Source: an uncultured Clostridia bacterium (lineage in GTDB: Bacteria; Bacillota; Clostridia; Oscillospirales; Ruminococcaceae). Taken from it: a DNA stretch of 64,000 nucleotides. Position 1 is the stretch's first letter, and every line of letters begins with the position of its first letter. Shown here piece by piece: positions 36,558 through 45,653 of the stretch. Under the pieces are notes generated by a model. That model was given only the letters and a program-made list of their open reading frames with translations. It ran no database searches and was not told the origin of the DNA. The position numbers were made by a program, and so were the translations under genes. Location of the stretch: contig CALWNN010000022.1 of assembly GCA_944382845.1 (NCBI GenBank), positions 1-64,000 of the forward strand, read 5' to 3'.

Positions 36558-37517
36558 ATGCTGGAAAAAATCGAAAAGCCTGAAATAGAAATACTCGAGC
36601 TTAAAAGCAACGGAACATACGGCAAGTTTGTTCTTGAGCCTTTAGAGCGCGGCTATGGTACAACTCTTGGAAACAGCCTCAGAAGGGTGCTCCTCTCCTC
36701 ATTGCCCGGTGTTGCAGTTACATCTGTAAAGATCGACGGAGTTCATCATGAGCTTTCAACAATTCCCGGCGTTAAGGAGGATGTAACTGAAATCGTCCTC
36801 AATCTCAAGGGACTTACAGCCAAGCTTTACGGAGAAGGACCAAAGACAGTTTATATTGAAGCTGAAGGCGAATGCGAAGTTACCGCCGGCGATATCAAGA
36901 CCGATTCAGAGGTAGATATACTTGTTCCCGATATGCACATTGCAACATTGGGTGCAGGAGCTAAGCTTTATATGGAAATCGTCATTGACAGAGGACGTGG
37001 ATATGTTTCTGCAGAAAAGAATAAAGCTGCAATGGCTAACGAACCAATCGGCGTTATTGCAATTGACAGCATTTATACACCTGTATTAAAGGTAAACTAC
37101 ACAGTTGAAAACACTCGTGTAGGACAGATTACCGACTTTGATAAGCTCACCCTCGAGGTATGGACAGACGGAACTATCTCGGCTAAGGAAGCAGTATCAA
37201 TGGCAGCCAAACTCCTCACTGAGCATCTGAATCTCTTTATTGACTTGTCTGAAGAGGCAAGCGTAGTTGAGATGATGGTAGAAAAGGATGACAAGGGTAA
37301 GGAAAAAATCCTTGAGATGACCATTGAGGATCTTGACTTGTCTGTACGTTCATTCAACTGTCTGAAGCGTGCAGGAATTAATACGGTGAACGACTTGATT
37401 GAAAAGTCTGAAGAGGAAATGATGAAAGTCAGAAACCTTGGAAAGAAGTCGTTTGACGAGGTTAAGGAGAAACTCAGATCACTGGGTTACGACCTTAGCT
37501 CGGAAGAAGATAATTAA
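36558..37517 (+). CDS. rpoA: RNA polymerase subunit alpha
   Basis: This 319-residue alpha subunit has the N-terminal assembly domain ([26 protein letters not shown]) that dimerises and binds beta/beta'. The C-terminal domain ([22 protein letters not shown]) binds UP elements and activators. Full length and normal order. Confidence 0.98.
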   Translation: MLEKIEKPEIEILELKSNGTYGKFVLEPLERGYGTTLGNSLRRVLLSSLPGVAVTSVKIDGVHHELSTIPGVKEDVTEIVLNLKGLTAKLYGEGPKTVYIEAEGECEVTAGDIKTDSEVDILVPDMHIATLGAGAKLYMEIVIDRGRGYVSAEKNKAAMANEPIGVIAIDSIYTPVLKVNYTVENTRVGQITDFDKLTLEVWTDGTISAKEAVSMAAKLLTEHLNLFIDLSEEASVVEMMVEKDDKGKEKILEMTIEDLDLSVRSFNCLKRAGINTVNDLIEKSEEEMMKVRNLGKKSFDEVKEKLRSLGYDLSSEEDN

Positions 37518-37532
37518 AAGGAGTGAATATCT

Positions 37533-37874
37533 ATGCCAGGTACAAGAAAGTTAGGAAGAGCAACCGACCACAGAAAGGCAATGCTCAGGGCTATGGTTAC
37601 CTTCCTTCTGGAAAACGGTAAGATTGAAACAACTGTAACAAGAGCTAAAGAGGTTAGCGCTATGACCGAGAAAATGATTACTCTTGGTAAGGCAGGCGAC
37701 CTCCATTCCAAGCGTCAGGTTCTTTCATACGTTACTAAAGAAAGCGTTGCAAAGAAGCTTTTTGATGAAATTGCACCTAATTACGCTGAACGTAACGGCG
37801 GTTACACAAAGATCGTAAAGATCGGACCACGTCGCGGTGACGCTGCTGAAATGGCTATTATTCAGCTTGTTTGA
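37533..37874 (+). CDS. rplQ: Large ribosomal subunit protein bL17
   Basis: This 113-residue bL17 is of the short Gram-positive form. [23 protein letters not shown] and [23 protein letters not shown] are visible. Last gene of the superoperon; a strong terminator follows. Confidence 0.97.
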   Translation: MPGTRKLGRATDHRKAMLRAMVTFLLENGKIETTVTRAKEVSAMTEKMITLGKAGDLHSKRQVLSYVTKESVAKKLFDEIAPNYAERNGGYTKIVKIGPRRGDAAEMAIIQLV

Positions 37875-37964
37875 TCGATATAATTTTAAAAAAAGCCTTC
37901 ATTTAGTCTGATGGCCATATGGATGCTTTAAAAAGCAAGGCAAAAAGACTATAAGATGGTATGA

Positions 37965-38006
37965 TAAAAGCCACCGTATCAAACGAGATGCGGTGGCTTT
38001 CGGTTT
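37965..38006 (+). terminator. Intrinsic terminator of the ribosomal superoperon
   Basis: aaagccaccg (37967-37976) pairs with cggtggcttt (37991-38000) in a 10-bp stem, followed by a T-rich stretch. Confidence 0.85.
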
Positions 38007-38010
38007 AATG

Positions 38011-38071
38011 ACGAGTTGTAATCACAGCAGTAAATTTTAAGCAAGTTTGATCGGCTTTGCTCAGATTTAAA
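38011..38071 (+). repeat. Solitary tail of the mosaic repeat upstream of punA
   Basis: acgagttgtaatcacagcag resembles a decayed D module. It is followed by ttttaagcaagtttgatcgg and ctttgctcagattt, the tail found in copy 8 and in the solitary tail at 54659. It ends 24 nt before the punA start. Confidence 0.6.
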
Positions 38072-38094
38072 TAATCAAAAGGGAGGAAAGAATT

Positions 38095-38928
38095 GTGATA
38101 ACAGCAGAGGATATTGTCAAAAAGATAGACAATTGCATGGAAAGCATTAAAGAGAATATTCCGTATGTACCAAAGACTGCTCTTGTCCTCGGCTCCGGAC
38201 TTGGGGATTATGCGGACGGCTTTGAAAAAATTGCGGAAATTCCTTACGGTGATATAAAAGGTTTTCCTGTTTCAACCGTTGCGGGACATAAAGGAAAATT
38301 TGTATTTGCTTATGTGGGCGGCGTTCCTACTGTAATGATGCAGGGAAGAGTTCATTGGTACGAGGGATACGAAATGAGCGACGTTGTGCTGCCTGTAAGA
38401 CTTATGAGGTCAATGGGAGCAGAGACTCTTATCCTTACAAATGCAGCAGGAGGAGTAAACTTTTCTTTTTCACCCGGAGATCTTATGCTTATAACCGACC
38501 AGATATCAAGCTTCGTTCCAAGTCCGTTAAGAGGAGAAAATCCGGAAAGACTGGGACTGAGGTTTCCGGATATGTCTGAAATTTATAACAAGCAGCTTTG
38601 TGACAAGGCAAGAAAAGCGGCAAAGCTGGCAGGAGTAGACCTTAAAGAAGGAGTTTACCTTCAGACAGCAGGACCTGCTTACGAAAGCCCGGCAGAGATA
38701 AGAATGTTTCGTGCCTTGGGAGCGGACGCTGTGGGAATGTCAACGGCAGTCGAAGCAATTGCCGCAAATCACATGGGCATGAAAATATGCGGAATTTCCT
38801 GTATTTCAAACCTTGCCTGCGGAATGACGGACAAGCCTCTCACTCACGAGGAGGTCAAGGAAACCGCCGACAGAACCGCTCCGCTTTTCAGAAAACTTAT
38901 TACGGGACTAATAACAGAAATAGGATAA
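38095..38928 (+). CDS. punA: Purine nucleoside phosphorylase
   Basis: This 277-residue enzyme of the trimeric PNP family cleaves purine nucleosides with phosphate. Motifs are LVLGSGLGDYADGF (phosphate loop), TVAGHKGKFV, MMQGRVHWYEGYEMSDVVLPVRLM, TNAAGGVNFSFSPGDLMLITDQI and GPAYESPAEIRMFRALGADAVGMST. It starts at GTG behind a gggagg site. Monocistronic between terminators. Confidence 0.95.
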   Translation: MITAEDIVKKIDNCMESIKENIPYVPKTALVLGSGLGDYADGFEKIAEIPYGDIKGFPVSTVAGHKGKFVFAYVGGVPTVMMQGRVHWYEGYEMSDVVLPVRLMRSMGAETLILTNAAGGVNFSFSPGDLMLITDQISSFVPSPLRGENPERLGLRFPDMSEIYNKQLCDKARKAAKLAGVDLKEGVYLQTAGPAYESPAEIRMFRALGADAVGMSTAVEAIAANHMGMKICGISCISNLACGMTDKPLTHEEVKETADRTAPLFRKLITGLITEIG

Positions 38929-38930
38929 CA

Positions 38931-38971
38931 AAAACCTCCGTAGCCGTTAAAGCTGCGGAGGAATTATTTTT
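38931..38971 (+). terminator. Intrinsic terminator between convergent punA and GH130
   Basis: cctccgtagc (38935-38944) pairs with gctgcggagg (38952-38961), followed by ATTATTTTTT. The upstream A-run makes it usable from the other strand too. Confidence 0.85.
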
Positions 38972-38984
38972 TGTATGTACATTA

Positions 38985-39983
38985 TCAGATAGAAGAATGT
39001 GACTTAACGTAATCAACAACTTCGTCAACGGTTGTGAATGCAAGTCCTACGCAGGTGTCAGCACATCCATAGTAGATTGCAATTCTTCCTGTGTCCTTGT
39101 CGCAAAGTGTTGCGCATGGGAATGTAACGTTCTGAACGTCTCCAACACATTCATAGATTTCCTGTGGGCTGATAAGATATTCAGCACATCTGTACTTAAC
39201 CTTCCAAGGTTCGTCAATGTCGAGAATGCAAGCTGAGAAGCTGTAAACAAAGCCGTTGCAGCTTTCAAGAACACCGTGATAGAAGCAAAGCCAGCCTTCA
39301 GATGTTTCGATCGGAATAGGACCTGCACCGATCTTCTTTGACTCCCATGACTTGTATGGACCCATAACGTGTCTGTGTTCGCCCCAGTACTTCATATCAG
39401 GCGACTGTGAAATATACATATCACCGAATGGAGTGTGACCTGAGTCGGAAGGTCTTGAGAACATAACATACTTTCCGTTGATCTTTCTTGGGAAGAGAAC
39501 ACCGTTTCTGTTAAATGGAAGGAAAGCGTTTTCAAGCTGATAGAATGTCTTGAAATCAAATGTGTATCCAACGCCGATAGTTGGCTTCCAACCGTAAGCG
39601 TTGCACCATGTTACATAATATCTGTCCTCGATAAAGCAAACTCTTGGGTCGTAGCCGTATCCCCACTGGTTTACCTCTTCTGTAGCTTTGTCAGCCTGAA
39701 CAAATACGATCCTGTCAGGGTCAAGCTTCCAGTTGATTCCGTCGTCAGAGAAACCTGCATGAAGCTCCATATTTCTCTGCTTGTCGTCAACACGGAAAAC
39801 GCCTGCAAATTTTCCTTCAAAAGGAACTACTGCAGAGTTAAATATCGAATTGGATGTAGGAAGAAGATTTCTTGGAATAATCGGGTTATTCTTATATCTC
39901 CAAACAACATCTGTGCAACCCTCCGGTCTGTCCTGCCATGGCATATTTGGCACTGAAACGCCATTGATGATTTCTACTGCCAT
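38985..39983 (-). CDS. GH130 beta-1,4-mannoside phosphorylase
   Basis: This 332-residue five-bladed beta-propeller enzyme shows [27 protein letters not shown] near the start. The GH130 motif WGYGYDPRV carries the proton-donor Asp, and [18 protein letters not shown] is also present. GH130 enzymes phosphorolyse beta-mannosyl linkages (mannosylglucose or mannooligosaccharides) to mannose-1-phosphate inside the cell. The length is closer to mannooligosaccharide phosphorylases of the RaMP2 type than to longer mannosylglucose phosphorylases; subfamily is not certain. ATG 39983 has aaaggtgg upstream. Confidence 0.92.
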   Translation of the reverse strand: MAVEIINGVSVPNMPWQDRPEGCTDVVWRYKNNPIIPRNLLPTSNSIFNSAVVPFEGKFAGVFRVDDKQRNMELHAGFSDDGINWKLDPDRIVFVQADKATEEVNQWGYGYDPRVCFIEDRYYVTWCNAYGWKPTIGVGYTFDFKTFYQLENAFLPFNRNGVLFPRKINGKYVMFSRPSDSGHTPFGDMYISQSPDMKYWGEHRHVMGPYKSWESKKIGAGPIPIETSEGWLCFYHGVLESCNGFVYSFSACILDIDEPWKVKYRCAEYLISPQEIYECVGDVQNVTFPCATLCDKDTGRIAIYYGCADTCVGLAFTTVDEVVDYVKSHSSI

Positions 39984-40091
39984 TAATTTTTCCACCTTTC
40001 CAAACTTATATTAAGTTGATTATTGTTTGCATTACGCTATTACTTATTAAACCACAAACTTAAATAATTTTCAAGTCCTAATTTTATTAGT

Positions 40092-40122
40092 AATCGTTTA
40101 CCAATCAAAAAGAAAACGTTTA
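40092..40122. promoter_or_regulatory. Paired candidate LacI-family operators upstream of GH130
   Basis: Two boxes occur 13 nt apart: aatcgttta (40092-40100) and aaaacgttta (40113-40122). The second matches the GH36 box at all ten bases. They lie 110-140 nt upstream of the GH130 start. The rest of the 39984-40361 gap is AT-rich and holds the promoter of the divergent adaptor gene. Confidence 0.55.
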
Positions 40123-40254
40123 ACGGGGAGATTTAATATTTTTTTTACAATTTGCATGAGAAATTATTTTGCTGCAGTTTTATATTTTTGCATTTCAATC
40201 TTCATGTGCTTGGGCGCAGTTTGAATTGGAAATAAAAAAAGTACAAAAAAGCTA

Positions 40255-40283
40255 TAGACATTTGGATAAAAATTTGATAAAAT
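40255..40283 (+). promoter_or_regulatory. Sigma-A promoter of the efflux adaptor/permease pair
   Basis: TAGACA (40255-40260), a 17-nt spacer and TAAAAT (40278-40283) lie about 80 nt upstream of the adaptor start. Confidence 0.65.
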
Positions 40284-40361
40284 GACTATGGAGGAGTGTA
40301 CTGCCTTCATATAACCAAGAACATGAAAATGTTTATATATTGTGCCGAAAGGAAAATATTC

Positions 40362-41387
40362 ATGAAAAAAATCAGACTGCTTGCAGTTGCTCTTGCAGGA
40401 GCAATTGCTGTTGTGACATCAGGATGCTACTTTCTTCCCGATGAGGAAGAGATAATTGCGCCTCCGACGGTAAAAACCTCGGAAACGACCTACACTACTG
40501 TTACTGCGACCAAAAAAGACCTTGAGAAAAGAATAGTTGCATCGGGAACAATCGTTTCCGATAAGGTGACCGAGCTTGCTTATGAGAATCAGGGTGGTAC
40601 TGTAAAGAAAATTTACGTCCGTGCCGGAGATGAAGTCCGGAAGGGAGATATTATCTGCGAACTTGATACATACGACCTTGATTACCAGATAAGAGAAAAA
40701 GAACTTTATATAAAGCGTGCCCAGCTTCAGAAAGAGATACTTGAAGAACAAGGCGCTCTCCAGACTGAGATAGATAAACAGCAGGTGGAAATCGAGATAC
40801 TTGAAAACGAACTCGGCTTGCTTCAGGATCAGAAGGAAGAGGCTTTCCTCTACTCTGATGTGTCCGGAACAGTTTCCGCTCTCGGCGGTATCTCTGCCGG
40901 AGATAACGTTGCTGCCGGTCAGGTAATAGCTACTATAATCGACCCCGAAAGCGTTTATATGGAAATAAACCCTTCCGATATCTCAGCATATAAAATGGAT
41001 ATGGACGTGCTTATAAGAATCGACGGGGAATACTACGACGGCGTTGTATTTATGATACCAAGCGAAATACCGGAGGAGGATCCCGACGCCGAGGAAGATG
41101 AAAACACCATAAATTACAGCAGAAGGGCGGTTTATATAAGATTCAAGGACACACCTCCCGAAAATTGCGTAAACGTCCTTGCAGATACGATCCTTGTTCT
41201 TGACAGCAGAAAGGACGTTATAGTTATTGCAAATAACCTTATTAAAACCATCAACGGCGAAAAAGTGGTTTATGTTCTGAAAGACGGAAAGAGAGTTGCA
41301 GTGCCTGTGGAAACAGGTCTGGAAACAGGCTCTCAGTCTGAAATAGTTTCGGGAATTTCCGAGGGTGATGAGATAGTAATAAGATAA
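40362..41387 (+). CDS. Membrane fusion (HlyD/MacA-like) efflux adaptor lipoprotein
   Basis: This 341-residue protein has a lipoprotein signal (MKKIRLLAVALAGAIAVVTSGC). The split lipoyl/barrel-sandwich domain follows (GGTVKKIYVRAGDEVRKGDIICELD ... SDVSGTVSALGGISAGDNVAAGQVIATI), with a coiled-coil hairpin between the halves (about 105-155). Beta-barrel and membrane-proximal domains end in LETGSQSEIVSGISEGDEIVIR. It should bridge the permease encoded next to extracytoplasmic partners. ATG 40362 is chosen because it starts the signal peptide. Confidence 0.88.
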   Translation: MKKIRLLAVALAGAIAVVTSGCYFLPDEEEIIAPPTVKTSETTYTTVTATKKDLEKRIVASGTIVSDKVTELAYENQGGTVKKIYVRAGDEVRKGDIICELDTYDLDYQIREKELYIKRAQLQKEILEEQGALQTEIDKQQVEIEILENELGLLQDQKEEAFLYSDVSGTVSALGGISAGDNVAAGQVIATIIDPESVYMEINPSDISAYKMDMDVLIRIDGEYYDGVVFMIPSEIPEEDPDAEEDENTINYSRRAVYIRFKDTPPENCVNVLADTILVLDSRKDVIVIANNLIKTINGEKVVYVLKDGKRVAVPVETGLETGSQSEIVSGISEGDEIVIR

Positions 41388-41421
41388 CTCACCTATTACT
41401 TTTTATGAAAGGACGAAAGGT

Positions 41422-44352
41422 ATGCTGACCTTGCTTTTTCGCAAAATGCGCAACACCAAGTGGATGGTCATATGTCTGCTTGTGGGATTTGTAATGGCGT
41501 CTGCAATGATGAGTACGATCCCGATTTATATGAACGCTTCCCTACAGCGTATGCTTATAAAGGATATGGAAACATTCCAGATACAAAACAATGTCTACCC
41601 CGGACTTTATGTCTGCGAAAGAACTCTTTCCGGAGGGGCGGGTGCCGACCAGAGAGAGTATATAAATGCCTTTGAGGATATAGTATCTCAGAACTATAAA
41701 AGCCTCGGCATACCAATGCAGAATGAAAAAACCGTTGTTATGGACGAATATCTTTACGTTTCATCCATAGATATCTCCGGGGGAGGTTCTGCCGCAAGAG
41801 TTACCGTGGGAGCTATGAGTAATATTCAGGACCATATTACCATAACAGAAGGCAGAATGTTTGAAAGTGGAATGAAAGACGGAGTTATTGAAGTCATTGC
41901 AACCGAAAACGCTCTGAAGCTTTCAGGACTTGTTCTTGACACGGAATATGAAATAACAAATATTTTCGGTGAAATGCCTACAACTAAAATCGTCATAGTG
42001 GGAATGTACGAACCTTCTTCTGATACGGACAGCTTCTGGACAGAAGGCGTTGACGAGGCTTATGTAGGTACTGTTTTTGCGGATTACGATACTTTTATAA
42101 ATGATGGGCTCGATACCGGCGCATACTCTGTATCGTCTGTTGCAAAGCGTATAAACATGGATTATCCTAATATGGATATGACAAATCTTGATTCCATAAA
42201 CGATAAGCTTGAAGCTCAGCAGGAAGTCTATTCCGAAGCGTCAATAACATTTACAATTCCTGCGTCATACATTTTTGAGGACTACGCTCAGCGTGCTTCA
42301 CAGCTCAGATTGATATTGTGGCTGTTGCAGATACCTGTAATGCTAATGATAGTTTTCTATTTGTTTATGGTATCTCAGCTTAATGTTGAAAACGAGAAAA
42401 ATGAAATTTCAGTTTTCAGAAGCCGAGGAGCTTCATCATTCCAGATACTTTCAATTTATGCTCTGGAATCAGTATTCTTAGGGGTTTTAACGGCGATAAT
42501 AGGACCTTTTGTTGGGCTTCTCTTTTGTCAGGTTCTTGGAGCGTCAAACGGATTTTTAGAGTTTGTAAACAGAACGGCTCTTCCCGTTCATCTTTCCCTT
42601 ACAGCATTTATATACTCTGCTGCGGCGGCAGTGGTGTTCTTTATAACAACAATGGTGCCGATTTTTCCGGCAACAAAAGTTTCAATTGTTGCCCATAAGC
42701 AGTCCAAGGCGAAGAAAAAGAAAAAAGCCCTCTGGGAAAAAGGATTTTTTGATATAATTCTTATTGCAGGGTCTGTAACATGGCTTTATTTTTACAACCG
42801 CACCCAGCAGGAGCTTATAAGCGAAGGTCTTACCGACACTCAGGCGACAATAAATCCTTTGCTTTTTGTGGCGTCAACTGCATTTATACTCGGAGCAGGA
42901 CTTTTTATCGTAAGAGTTTATCCGTACATTGTAAGGCTTGTTTATTATATAGGAAAACGTGTGTGGAGTCCTGCGGCTTATGTTTCATTAAATAACATAG
43001 GACGTTCTTCAACAGGCAGAGAAAAATTCATTATGGTGTTTCTTATCCTGACGGTTGCTCTTGGAATTTTCTTTGCAAATACGGCAAGAGCTTTAAACGC
43101 AAATGCAGAGGACAGGATAAAATATTCCGTAGGTGCGGACGCCGTCATGACAGAGGAATGGTACAGCAGTGCAGACGATGAAGCGGCGGCTCAGGGTGCG
43201 CCTTCACCGGGCGAGGTCGAGGTGGTGGAGGAAGAGGAAGAATCCGACTCGTCAGAGCTTACATACATCGAACCTGCCTTTGAAAGATTTGAGGAGCTTG
43301 ACGGAGTAAAAGCTGCCACAAAGGTATTTAAAAGAGATGACGCGGTTATAAAAGGCGACAGTATTTCAAAGGCCAATTCCTCAGATTCGGATGACGACCG
43401 TGGAGATTGGGAACAGCAGGCTGCCGACCGTACAACCGACACTGTCACCGGAGTAAATCTCATGACGGTCATTCCGGGTGAATTTGCACAGGTCTGCTGG
43501 TTCAGAAACGACCTTCTTCCGACCCACATAAACAATTACCTCAACGCTCTTGCGGAATATCCATCAGGAATAATAGTTTCCTCGGACTTTCAGGACTGGG
43601 GGGTTGAGCTTGGCGATGAGATTTCGGTAAAATGGGGAAAGAACGATTATATTGACGCCACAGTAATTGCCTTTGTGGATTACTGGCCTGCCCTTAATCC
43701 TTATGAGCAGAACGACAACGGTGAATACAAGAGTTTTGCTGTGATGAATTACGATTATGCCCTTTTGCAGACTGCTGTTGAACCTTACGAGGTATGGGTT
43801 GATCTTGAGGATGACGCTACTGTTGAGGAGTTTTACAATTCGATTGAAAATTCGGATATTGAGCTTACCACTCTTACGGTTGCAAGTCAGAATATTATTT
43901 CCGAAAAAAACGACCCGATGCTTCAGGGCATGAACGGCGCGCTTACACTTGGTTTTATAACTATCATGATAATGTGTATAATCGGATTTCTAATATATTG
44001 GATACTTTCCATCAAGTCAAGAACATTGCAGTTCGGCATTCTGCGTGCGATGGGAATGAGCTACCGTGAGATAATTGCAGTAATAATTTACGAGCAGCTT
44101 CTGGTTTCCGGAGTCGCTATCGTAGCGGCAGTAGTTGTCGGCGGAGTGGCAAGCGACTTGTTTGTACCTCTTTTCCAGTCATTGTACAGTGCGATAGAGA
44201 GAGTTCCTCCGTTTGCGGTAACGCCTCTGAGAAGCGACTACATAAAGCTTTATATTGTGGTAGGGGCAATGCTTCTTATCGGATTTATCGTTCTTGGAAG
44301 AATAATAAGCAAGATAAAGATATCTCAGGCTCTCAAGCTTGGAGAGGATTAA
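41422..44352 (+). CDS. Large FtsX/MacB-type ABC transporter permease
   Basis: This 976-residue membrane protein has an N-terminal span (about 15-35), a roughly 240-residue extracellular domain, then three spans (about 295-420). A linker and two further spans (about 440-500) follow, another span (about 535-555), a second large extracellular domain with an acidic patch (EVEVVEEEEESDSSE), and three C-terminal spans. This duplicated FtsX layout is typical of export permeases that pair with a separate ATPase. No ATPase gene is adjacent; only the adaptor is upstream (34 nt). Substrate unknown. Confidence 0.85.
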   Translation: MLTLLFRKMRNTKWMVICLLVGFVMASAMMSTIPIYMNASLQRMLIKDMETFQIQNNVYPGLYVCERTLSGGAGADQREYINAFEDIVSQNYKSLGIPMQNEKTVVMDEYLYVSSIDISGGGSAARVTVGAMSNIQDHITITEGRMFESGMKDGVIEVIATENALKLSGLVLDTEYEITNIFGEMPTTKIVIVGMYEPSSDTDSFWTEGVDEAYVGTVFADYDTFINDGLDTGAYSVSSVAKRINMDYPNMDMTNLDSINDKLEAQQEVYSEASITFTIPASYIFEDYAQRASQLRLILWLLQIPVMLMIVFYLFMVSQLNVENEKNEISVFRSRGASSFQILSIYALESVFLGVLTAIIGPFVGLLFCQVLGASNGFLEFVNRTALPVHLSLTAFIYSAAAAVVFFITTMVPIFPATKVSIVAHKQSKAKKKKKALWEKGFFDIILIAGSVTWLYFYNRTQQELISEGLTDTQATINPLLFVASTAFILGAGLFIVRVYPYIVRLVYYIGKRVWSPAAYVSLNNIGRSSTGREKFIMVFLILTVALGIFFANTARALNANAEDRIKYSVGADAVMTEEWYSSADDEAAAQGAPSPGEVEVVEEEEESDSSELTYIEPAFERFEELDGVKAATKVFKRDDAVIKGDSISKANSSDSDDDRGDWEQQAADRTTDTVTGVNLMTVIPGEFAQVCWFRNDLLPTHINNYLNALAEYPSGIIVSSDFQDWGVELGDEISVKWGKNDYIDATVIAFVDYWPALNPYEQNDNGEYKSFAVMNYDYALLQTAVEPYEVWVDLEDDATVEEFYNSIENSDIELTTLTVASQNIISEKNDPMLQGMNGALTLGFITIMIMCIIGFLIYWILSIKSRTLQFGILRAMGMSYREIIAVIIYEQLLVSGVAIVAAVVVGGVASDLFVPLFQSLYSAIERVPPFAVTPLRSDYIKLYIVVGAMLLIGFIVLGRIISKIKISQALKLGED

Positions 44353-44356
44353 AAAT

Positions 44357-44395
44357 AAAGCCTTTTCTCAATCATAAAGAGAAAAGGCTTTTTTG
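44357..44395 (+). terminator. Intrinsic terminator after the permease
   Basis: aaagccttttctc pairs with gagaaaaggcttt in a 13-bp stem followed by TTTTTT. Confidence 0.9.
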
Positions 44396-44458
44396 TGCGT
44401 TGTCCGCTTTTTGACCTGAACTTTTAATCTTTGGCAATGATTTTTGCGTCAGGTTTTG

Positions 44459-45094
44459 TTATTGAACCTGATAATTGACCGTAAATTCAGCTCTTGGATT
44501 TCCGTCAGAGTCGTTGTCTATCATTTTTGCTGAAACAATGGTTATAGTTGATTTTGGCTTTGAAAGCTCTCCGTAATCGTTGAGCTCAATTCCTACGTCG
44601 AGAAAACCGTCAACTACTTCCATGCCCTCGGTAACTTTTCCGAAAGCGGCATACTCGCCGTCAAGAAATGAACAGTCGCCGTAGCAGATAAAAAACTGAC
44701 ATGAACCGCTGTCATAGCTGTCGCTGCGTCTTGCCATTGAAACGACGCCTCTTGTATGTGAAAGGTCGTTTTCAACCCCGTTTGCGGAAAATTCACCTTT
44801 TATGGTATCGGTTCCTCCCGTGCCGTCGCCGTTCGGGTCTCCTCCCTGCGCCATAAAGTCTTCGGATACCCTGTGAAATGTAAGCCCGTCGTAAAAGCCT
44901 TCGCTTACAAGCTTTTCAAAGTTTTCACAAGTTATTGGGGCAATGTCCGGATAAAGAGTTATAATAAAGCTTCGGTCGTTTTCACTGTTCATGCCTTCAG
45001 TCTGAGAGCTTTTGTCGTCATTTCCGCAGGCAGTTAAAATTCCTGCGGAAAGCACCGCTGCAAGACCGACTGACAGTAATTTTTTCAGTTTCAT
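44459..45094 (-). CDS. Cyclophilin-type peptidyl-prolyl isomerase lipoprotein
   Basis: This 211-residue protein has a lipoprotein signal (lipobox LTAC near residue 22) and a cyclophilin domain. Visible motifs are TLYPDIAPITCENFEKLVSEGFYDGLTFHRV, then FMAQGGDPNGDGTGG and GVVSMARRSDSYDSGSCQFFI. It isomerises Xaa-Pro bonds, probably assisting folding of exported proteins at the membrane surface. It is the last gene of a three-gene minus-strand unit with the CNNM protein. Confidence 0.92.
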   Translation of the reverse strand: MKLKKLLSVGLAAVLSAGILTACGNDDKSSQTEGMNSENDRSFIITLYPDIAPITCENFEKLVSEGFYDGLTFHRVSEDFMAQGGDPNGDGTGGTDTIKGEFSANGVENDLSHTRGVVSMARRSDSYDSGSCQFFICYGDCSFLDGEYAAFGKVTEGMEVVDGFLDVGIELNDYGELSKPKSTITIVSAKMIDNDSDGNPRAEFTVNYQVQ

Positions 45095-45134
45095 AAATTC
45101 ATATCCCTTTCTGTTCTAAAGTTTTAAATAAAAA

Positions 45135-45641
45135 TTATTCCTGACGGTATTTCCTTTCCTTTGAAAGCTTTACCGTTGAAAGAATTGCTAAGATACAGCT
45201 TATTAAAAAAGCTATAATAAGATATATCCACTGCCGGACTGCGGATGAAACAAAGGCGTCGGTGTCGCTGCCGGTTATTTTTTCCGCAAGGTTGTCCTTT
45301 CTGATTCCGTATAGGAAAATGACTGAAAAAAGCTTGATGTTTGTAAGAGTAAGGACACAGTCAATAAGGTGAAGTATTCCCTGTACAAGCAGATTTTCAT
45401 TTTTGGAAACCGCAAAAGCTGTAAATCCCATAATCGCACATACAAGACAAACCGCCGCAAAGGCGAAAAAGAAAACGCTGTAAAGGAGCATAACCCAGTA
45501 TGCGGTGGAGCTTCCGAACAAGGGAACAATAATTGCTGCGGAAATAAGCACGGCAAGAATAACATAAAATGATGCCGCCGTAAAGACACGATAGAGCTGT
45601 TCACTTTTGTAAAACGGGTCGCGCTTTAATTTGATTCCCAT
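45135..45641 (-). CDS. Four-pass membrane protein of unknown function
   Basis: This 168-residue protein has four hydrophobic segments (about 22-45, 50-75, 85-110 and 135-160) and short charged ends. A perfect aaggagg site precedes ATG 45641. It lies 12 nt after the CNNM gene and 40 nt before the cyclophilin. I do not recognise the family. Confidence 0.7.
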   Translation of the reverse strand: MGIKLKRDPFYKSEQLYRVFTAASFYVILAVLISAAIIVPLFGSSTAYWVMLLYSVFFFAFAAVCLVCAIMGFTAFAVSKNENLLVQGILHLIDCVLTLTNIKLFSVIFLYGIRKDNLAEKITGSDTDAFVSSAVRQWIYLIIAFLISCILAILSTVKLSKERKYRQE

Positions 45642-45653
45642 ATTAAATCCTCC

